Of a DNA stretch of 42,708 nucleotides, positions 36,853 to 42,708 are shown one piece after another. Each line of letters starts with the position of its first letter. Position 1 is the stretch's first letter. The position numbers were made by a program, and so were the translations under genes. Source of the DNA: Actinomycetota bacterium. Its GTDB lineage: Bacteria > Actinomycetota > Acidimicrobiia > Acidimicrobiales > Acidimicrobilacustridaceae. Where the stretch lies: positions 1-42,708 of the forward strand of contig WLCQ01000005.1 of NCBI GenBank assembly GCA_009705225.1. The letters are read 5' to 3'. The notes under the pieces are model-generated. The model was given only the letters and a program-made list of their open reading frames with translations. It did not search any database and was not told the DNA's origin.

Positions 36853-36879
36853 CTGGCACTCGACTCCCGAGAGTGCCAG
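36853..36879 (+). promoter_or_regulatory. CIRCE element (HrcA operator)
   Basis: Perfect 9-bp inverted repeat with 9-bp spacer: CTGGCACTC-GACTCCCGA-GAGTGCCAG, 71 bp upstream of hrcA; matches CIRCE (TTAGCACTC-N9-GAGTGCTAA) at the core. Confidence 0.95.
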
Positions 36880-36950
36880 CTGCACGGGGGTGCGGGTATC
36901 ATTGATGTACCAGCGCCGACCCCCGTCGGCCCCGTCTAGGTCAGGTTTCG

Positions 36951-37970
36951 ATGCTCGACGAACGCAAGGCCACCATCCTGCGGGCGGTGGTCACCGAATA
37001 CATCGAGACTGCCCAGCCAGTCGGCTCCAGCCACGTGGCGACTTCGCCCGAAGTCAATGTTTCCTCGGCGACGATTCGAAATGCAATGGCGTCGCTGGAG
37101 ACCGAGGGTTACCTCCATCAACCGCATACCAGTGCGGGTCGGGTTCCGACAGAGAAGGGGTATCGGTTCTTCGTCGATCAGTTAGGAGGACCGGGTCGAC
37201 TCGGGGCATCCGAGTCGCAGCAGGTCCGAACTTTCTTCGCACGCACTCATGGTGAAATCGAGCAGATGCTCGCCGATACGAGCCGACTCCTTTCGAACCT
37301 CACCCGTTATGCCGCCGTTGTCGTGGGACCTCCACATGAGGTGGCAACCGTGCGGTCCGTGCAGCTAGTCGGTCTCACACAACGGGTGGCTCTCGCCGTG
37401 ATTGTGCTTTCGAATGGTGCCATTGAGAAGCACACCATCGAGCTCGATCTCGATGCCGACGAGCTCGTAGTCAGCACCGCCGGCACTCGCCTCGCGGCCG
37501 CGTGTGTCGGTCGCACCCTCTCCGAAGTTGGTGCGTTCACGACTGCGCTGCTTGGTGTTGGTCAAGGCTCCGAGGCCGCGGTCGATCGAGTCCTTGTCGC
37601 AGCTCTTGCCGTGCTTCGTGGCGATCATCGCCACGAAGAGCAGGTCTTCATCGGCGGCACCTCGGAGATGGCAGCGGCGTTCGATGCGGTCGGTACCGTG
37701 AGCGAGATCCTGCGGATCCTTGAGCAACAGCTTCTCGTGGTGAACCTTCTCGAAGATGTCCTCGGGCGTGGACTCTCGGTGGCGATCGGTCGAGAGACAG
37801 GTAATGAGGCGCTTGCCGATTGCTCGCTCGTGGTGGCGCCCTATGTGGTCGATGGGGAGGCCGCAGGAACAATTGGGGTTCTCGGTCCGACTCGTATGCA
37901 TTACGACCACGCACTCTCGGCCGTGGCCGTGGTCGCCAACCGGCTCGGTCGTCGACTGAGCGAGGGCTGA
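36951..37970 (+). CDS. hrcA: Heat-inducible transcriptional repressor HrcA
   Basis: [29 protein letters not shown]... [45 protein letters not shown] upstream. Confidence 0.97.
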   Translation: MLDERKATILRAVVTEYIETAQPVGSSHVATSPEVNVSSATIRNAMASLETEGYLHQPHTSAGRVPTEKGYRFFVDQLGGPGRLGASESQQVRTFFARTHGEIEQMLADTSRLLSNLTRYAAVVVGPPHEVATVRSVQLVGLTQRVALAVIVLSNGAIEKHTIELDLDADELVVSTAGTRLAAACVGRTLSEVGAFTTALLGVGQGSEAAVDRVLVAALAVLRGDHRHEEQVFIGGTSEMAAAFDAVGTVSEILRILEQQLLVVNLLEDVLGRGLSVAIGRETGNEALADCSLVVAPYVVDGEAAGTIGVLGPTRMHYDHALSAVAVVANRLGRRLSEG

Positions 37971-37974
37971 TCCA

Positions 37975-39075
37975 GTGGCCGACTATTACGAACTCCTCGG
38001 CGTCGACCGGAATGCATCTGCAGACGAATTGAAACGCTCGTATCGTCGACTCGCCCGCCAGCTTCATCCAGACGCCAATCCCGACGATCCCGCGGCCGAG
38101 GCGAGGTTCAAAGAAGTTGCACTCGCGTACGAGACACTCTCAGACCCGCAACGGCGTCAGAGCTATGACATGTATGGCGAGGGTGGTCCCCGCGGTGGTT
38201 CGAATACCGGTGGAGGCTTTGGAGACATCTTCGACATGTTCTTCAACGGTCAGAGCCCGTTCGGCGGCCAGCAGGGTCCAAGCGGTCCGCCTCCTGGGGA
38301 GAATCTCGAGGCAGTCGTCGACATCTCGTTGACTGACGCTGTGTTCGGCACCACCGCCCCGGTTGAGGTGCGTACTGCGGTGCTTTGCGACGACTGCAAC
38401 GGTTCAGGTGCGGAGGCTGGTACCGCTGCGTCGACATGTCCAGATTGCAATGGCGCGGGACAAGTACGGCGTGTCCGGCAATCGATCCTCGGGCAGATGG
38501 TTACTGCCGGGCCGTGCGGTCGATGCAACGGTCTCGGAACTGTGATCGGATCGCCATGCTCCAGTTGCCGCGGGGACGGTCGCATCATTGAGGAGCGCTC
38601 ATATCCCGTCGAGATACCTGCCGGAGTCGACACAGGAGCAACACTTCGTGTCGGAGGGCGTGGCGCTGTTGGTATGCGGCAGGGTTCTGCTGGCGATCTT
38701 TACGTCCACATCAGAGTCGCCGAGGATCCACGTTTCGAGCGGCAGGGCGACGACCTTGTGCATCGTCTCCACATCCCGATCACCCAAGCCGCGCTCGGTG
38801 CCGCTTTGGTGCTCGAGACTCTGGATGGTGATGAGGAGATCACTATTGATTCCGGAACCCAGACCGGAACCGTCAAGCGATTCCGCGGGCGTGGGGTCCC
38901 ACATCTCCAAGGCCGTGGACGTGGCGATCTCCTCGTTCAGGTGATCGTTGACACCCCGACAGACCTCTCTGACGAGGAATCTGCGCTGCTCGCTAGGTTC
39001 GCGGAGCTGCGCGGTCACGAAATCACCCAACCTGAACACGGGCTTCTCTCAAAGCTTCGCAGCGCGTTCAAATGA
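37975..39075 (+). CDS. dnaJ: Chaperone protein DnaJ
   Basis: J domain [34 protein letters not shown]; four CxxCxGxG-like repeats; GTG start. Confidence 0.97.
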   Translation: MADYYELLGVDRNASADELKRSYRRLARQLHPDANPDDPAAEARFKEVALAYETLSDPQRRQSYDMYGEGGPRGGSNTGGGFGDIFDMFFNGQSPFGGQQGPSGPPPGENLEAVVDISLTDAVFGTTAPVEVRTAVLCDDCNGSGAEAGTAASTCPDCNGAGQVRRVRQSILGQMVTAGPCGRCNGLGTVIGSPCSSCRGDGRIIEERSYPVEIPAGVDTGATLRVGGRGAVGMRQGSAGDLYVHIRVAEDPRFERQGDDLVHRLHIPITQAALGAALVLETLDGDEEITIDSGTQTGTVKRFRGRGVPHLQGRGRGDLLVQVIVDTPTDLSDEESALLARFAELRGHEITQPEHGLLSKLRSAFK

Positions 39076-39078
39076 CTC

Positions 39079-39786
39079 ATGGCTGATCATCCAGCGGTTC
39101 CCGGCGGTACCGCGCCGCACGTGATCGTCTCAGACATCGCTGCGCCAGCTCTCCGAGTTGACGATCACCATCATCTTGAGAGAGTGCTGCGACTACGTCC
39201 CGGTGCGCCGGTTTCCGTCACCGACGGTGCCGGCTCCTGGCGTTGGTGTCGCTTCGGTCCAGAGCTCATCATCGATGGCGAGGTCGAACATGTTCCCGCA
39301 CCTGCACCTCCGATCACGGTCGCATTCGCGCTGGTCAAGGGCCAGAAGCCTGAACTGGTCGTCCAGAAACTCACCGAACTCGGCGTGGACGAGATCATTC
39401 CGTTCGTGGCTGAACGCTCCGTCGTCCGATGGGACGAGGAACGTTCGCGACGTAATACCGAACGCCTGCGGCGTGTCGCTGCGGAGGCCGCCATGCAGTC
39501 GCGGCGAGTCTGGCTCCCCGAGGTTCAGGAGGTCACAACATTCGACGAACTGGCTGTCAGTGGAGAGCTTCTCGCTGCTGATCGCGATGGGGCGGCGCCG
39601 ACCCTTGCGAGACCAGCAGTCATGATCGGCCCAGAGGGCGGCTGGTCTGAATCGGAGCGCGCCAGATTCGCTGGCACCGTCGGTCTAGGTCCGAGCGTTC
39701 TTCGAGCCGAGACCGCAGCCTTCGCAGCAGCGGCGATGCTCGGGGCGTTGCGAGCTGGGTTGGTCGCCCCAGCTGCCCGCGCGTGA
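39079..39786 (+). CDS. rsmE: 16S rRNA (uracil1498-N3)-methyltransferase RsmE
   Basis: HHLERVLRLRPGAPVSVTDGAG, KGQKPELVVQKLTELGVDEIIPFVAERSVVRW, MIGPEGGWSESE. Confidence 0.94.
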   Translation: MADHPAVPGGTAPHVIVSDIAAPALRVDDHHHLERVLRLRPGAPVSVTDGAGSWRWCRFGPELIIDGEVEHVPAPAPPITVAFALVKGQKPELVVQKLTELGVDEIIPFVAERSVVRWDEERSRRNTERLRRVAAEAAMQSRRVWLPEVQEVTTFDELAVSGELLAADRDGAAPTLARPAVMIGPEGGWSESERARFAGTVGLGPSVLRAETAAFAAAAMLGALRAGLVAPAARA

Positions 39787-40871
39787 TCCAATCGGCAGGC
39801 AGCCCAGCGTTCGGTGCGTACGTGCATGTGCCGTTCTGTACGAAGCGCTGCGACTACTGCGCGTTTGCTACCTGGACTGATCGGTCTCACCTGATGGACG
39901 AGTACGTCGACGCGGTGTGCATCGACATCAAGAGAACGTTCGCTTCTCACCCGGATCGTGTCGCCACCTCGGTGTTCTTCGGCGGAGGAACGCCGTCGCT
40001 ACTTCCAGCCGGCGATCTCGTTCGAATCCTGGCCGCAATCCCGCGTGTCGACGGGGCCGAGGTCACTGTCGAGTGCAACCCCGACACCGTCAGTCTCGCG
40101 ATGTTCGAGACGTACGTGGCCGGCGGAGTCAATCGGATTTCGTTCGGCGTGCAGTCGATGGTGCCGGAGGTGCTCGAATCGCTCGGCCGCACCCACAACC
40201 CTGAATCGGTGGGAGCTGGAGTTCTCGCAGCACGAGCCGCAGGAATTGCTCGTTTGAATCTCGACCTCATCTACGGCGGCGCCGGCGAGACAGTCGAGCA
40301 ATGGCGGCACACTCTCGAGGCCACAATCACACTCGGTCCGGATCATGTCAGCGCCTATGCCCTCACCGTTGAGGCTGGTACACCACTGGCCGAGGACCCT
40401 TCCCGACATCCTGATGATGATGACCAAGCAGACAAATATCTGTTGGCCGATGAAATGCTCACGGCGGCAGGATTGCTCAACTACGAGATCTCCAACTGGG
40501 CCTCATCGGGTCAGGAATGCCTGCACAATCTGTTGTACTGGGATCAGGGGGAGTACTTCGGGTTCGGCTGCGCTGCTCACGCACATGTCGGCGGTCGGCG
40601 CTGGTGGAACCTTCGCACTCCCGACAGGTACATCGCTGCGGTCAGTACGGGCGATTCGGTTGAGGCGTCATTCGAGTTGCTCGACGTCGGCACCCGTCGG
40701 ATCGAGGCGCTCCAGTTGGCATTGCGCACCCGAGGGGGAGTGCCGGTGTCATCGCTGAGCGCCGATGATCGCGACGAACTCGGACCGCTTCTCGTCGAAC
40801 GAGACGGGCGGCTCCACCTGTCGCTGGAAGGCCGGCTGCTCGCCAATGAGGTGGCGGTTCGACTGCGTTGA
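39783..40871 (+). CDS. hemW: Radical SAM heme chaperone HemW (coproporphyrinogen III oxidase-like)
   Basis: AYVHVPFCTKRCDYCAFATW, FFGGGTPSLL, ECNPDTV, GVNRISFGVQSM; GTGA overlap with rsmE. Confidence 0.93.
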   Translation: MIQSAGSPAFGAYVHVPFCTKRCDYCAFATWTDRSHLMDEYVDAVCIDIKRTFASHPDRVATSVFFGGGTPSLLPAGDLVRILAAIPRVDGAEVTVECNPDTVSLAMFETYVAGGVNRISFGVQSMVPEVLESLGRTHNPESVGAGVLAARAAGIARLNLDLIYGGAGETVEQWRHTLEATITLGPDHVSAYALTVEAGTPLAEDPSRHPDDDDQADKYLLADEMLTAAGLLNYEISNWASSGQECLHNLLYWDQGEYFGFGCAAHAHVGGRRWWNLRTPDRYIAAVSTGDSVEASFELLDVGTRRIEALQLALRTRGGVPVSSLSADDRDELGPLLVERDGRLHLSLEGRLLANEVAVRLR

Positions 40872-40924
40872 CCACTGGTTCCGTTTCGATCTGGCATCAT
40901 CGAAGCACTGACCAAGGGGGAACC

Positions 40925-41761
40925 ATGGAATACACGAAGATCATTGTCGATGAACCGGCAACCGGAGTTCGACGAATCACCTTGAACAATCCCGAGAAGC
41001 GCAATCCATTGGGCGCCACGATGCGGCGAGAGGTCATCGCCGCACTGCGGGAACATGACGAGGACGACATGGTTCGGCTGACCATCATCCGCGGCGCCGG
41101 CAAGTGTTTCTCGGCGGGCTACGACCTCACTGGAGGTGCGACCGATGACGAGCCGCCGGCATACAAGTCGGCGTCGGGTCTGGGGAGCTACCCGCGTGAG
41201 GTGACTGAAACATGGATGAGCATCTGGGATCTAGCCAAGCCTGTCATAGCGCAGGTGCACTCGTACTGCCTTGCCGGTGCAACCGAACTCGCGACTGGTT
41301 GTGACCTGGTGTACGTGGCCGATGACGCGCGTATCGGGTATCCCGCGGTTCGCTTCGGTACTCCGGACATGCAATGGCACGCGTGGTTGCTCGGTCCGCG
41401 ACTCGGGATGGAACTGATGCTCACGGGTGATTCGATCTCGGGTGAGGAAGCAGCCCGTGCTGGGTTCGCCACGCGTTCGTATCCTGCCGATGAGCTCGAG
41501 CAGCGGGTTCTCGAAATTGCGCAGCGCATCGCGCTGATCCCTTCGGACATCCTGCAGATCAACAAGCGCACTGTGCATCGAGGCATGGCAGTGATGGGTT
41601 TCCCGACCGCTATTCGTCAGGGCACCGAACTCTGTGCGCTCGCCATTGAGACCGAGACCTTCGCCGAGTTCATGGCTGAGAAGGACAAGGAGGGTGGGCT
41701 CACCGCAGCGCTCACTAAGCGCGACGGCAAGTTCGGCGATTACCGCACTGGATCACAGTGA
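40925..41761 (+). CDS. Enoyl-CoA hydratase/isomerase family protein (crotonase)
   Basis: RRITLNNPEKRNPLGATMRREV, GKCFSAGYDL, CLAGATELATGCDLVYVADDARIGYPAVRFG; ATG preceded by AAGGGGG. Confidence 0.9.
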   Translation: MEYTKIIVDEPATGVRRITLNNPEKRNPLGATMRREVIAALREHDEDDMVRLTIIRGAGKCFSAGYDLTGGATDDEPPAYKSASGLGSYPREVTETWMSIWDLAKPVIAQVHSYCLAGATELATGCDLVYVADDARIGYPAVRFGTPDMQWHAWLLGPRLGMELMLTGDSISGEEAARAGFATRSYPADELEQRVLEIAQRIALIPSDILQINKRTVHRGMAVMGFPTAIRQGTELCALAIETETFAEFMAEKDKEGGLTAALTKRDGKFGDYRTGSQ

Positions 41762-41813
41762 ACTGCCATCCGAAGGCTGCAATATCCGCGCGAGTGCTAT
41801 CTGGGGGATCTCA

Positions 41814-42701
41814 TTGAGCTTCGACCCGGGTATTTTGAGGTGGGCGGAGCAGAAATCCTTTGTCGCCGAGAAATCCCGGATCCTCTATGTCGCGACTCCA
41901 AAGGTCGCGTGCACGACCATCCGGACTGGGCTGATTGTTCTCGAGGGTGCTTCGAGGAGCAAGAAAATCGACCCCCATAATGTGGGCTCTCACACGATCC
42001 CGTCGCTTGCGAACATCTCCGTCGCAGAATCAGAGTTCGTGCTGGGCTCGCCAGAGTGGATCCGGTTCTGTGTCACCCGACGACCGTATGAGCGTTTGGT
42101 GAGCGCGTGGCTCAACAAGATATTTCTCGGAGATGCCGTCAATCTGACTCTGCCGTATGCGGCGGAACTTCGCCGCACGCGAGATGTCGGGTCGCTTTTT
42201 CGGGAATTCGTCAAGGGTTTGGAGTCTGGTTCAGCTCTGTACTTCCGAGACGAGCACTTCGCCCCACAGGTCGTGCTTCTCAAATCCGAAGATTTCCCAT
42301 ACACACATGTCCTGGACCTTCCGGAATTGGCGTCCTTTGCATCGTGGGCCCGTTCCAGCGACCCGTCTCGGAAGGAATTGGACCTGTCGGTTCGGACGAA
42401 TGCCAGTTTGAGGGTGCCCCTTCGGGCCATGTACGACCGCTCCACCGCCGAGATCGTCGAATCGCTTTATGAAGATGACTTCACGCAATTCGGCTACGAG
42501 CGAGAGGATTTTGGCGAGCGCTCGGACGAGTTCCTGCTCACCGAAAACGAATTGAGCCTTGTCGAGCTCCTCGTGGCATCAGCAGGGGAGCTCCACGCCG
42601 CAGCCGCACTTGCATCGATGGCGAGCCGCAGAGTCGGCGGGCGTTATGCCCTGAGTGAGTTGCTCCGCGCTCTTGGCAAACGAACCCGACTTTCCCGCTG
42701 A
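41814..42701 (+). CDS. Sulfotransferase family protein (Sulfotransfer_2-like)
   Basis: Candidate PAPS-binding RILYVATPKVACTTIRTGL and RFCVTRRPYERLVSAWLNKI; likely TTG start with GGGGGA upstream. Confidence 0.7.
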   Translation: MSFDPGILRWAEQKSFVAEKSRILYVATPKVACTTIRTGLIVLEGASRSKKIDPHNVGSHTIPSLANISVAESEFVLGSPEWIRFCVTRRPYERLVSAWLNKIFLGDAVNLTLPYAAELRRTRDVGSLFREFVKGLESGSALYFRDEHFAPQVVLLKSEDFPYTHVLDLPELASFASWARSSDPSRKELDLSVRTNASLRVPLRAMYDRSTAEIVESLYEDDFTQFGYEREDFGERSDEFLLTENELSLVELLVASAGELHAAAALASMASRRVGGRYALSELLRALGKRTRLSR

Positions 42702-42708
42702 CAAGTCA

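Overview
The window is a gene-dense, high-GC chromosomal segment. Gene content and order suggest an actinobacterium, possibly Acidimicrobiia-like; that placement is inference. It is almost entirely core genome: the rod-shape cluster mreB(partial)-mreC-mreD-mrdA-rodA; a radical SAM (TIGR03960-type)/DUF2344 pair followed by RNase E/G, rplU and rpmA; dgt (-), obgE, proB, murJ (-), proA; a MoxR ATPase/CoxE-like VWA pair; class II DAHP synthase (-) and a sigma-70 factor (-); nadD, an LCP/LytR_C-like protein, rsfS; tRNA-Ala(GGC) (-); leuS; PAC2 (-) and an APH-like phosphotransferase (-); a thioredoxin with a C-terminal extension; comEA-comEC; a FolP2-type DHPS paralogue; holA; rpsT (-); lepA; CIRCE-hrcA-dnaJ-rsmE-hemW; a crotonase; and a sulfotransferase-like gene at the right edge. 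I see no mobile element, CRISPR array, prophage or recognisable defence island. The observations most worth a second look are paralogues or variants that appear to have lost canonical motifs: a ComEC whose C-terminal metallo-beta-lactamase region lacks the His/Asp motif, an LCP-like protein lacking the usual 'SIPRD' arginine, and a DHPS with FolP2-type rather than canonical motifs. Other points are the uncharacterised radical SAM-DUF2344-RNase E/G linkage, an RNase E/G with its disordered repeat arm on the N-terminal side only, and compact palindromes at the convergent gene junctions.
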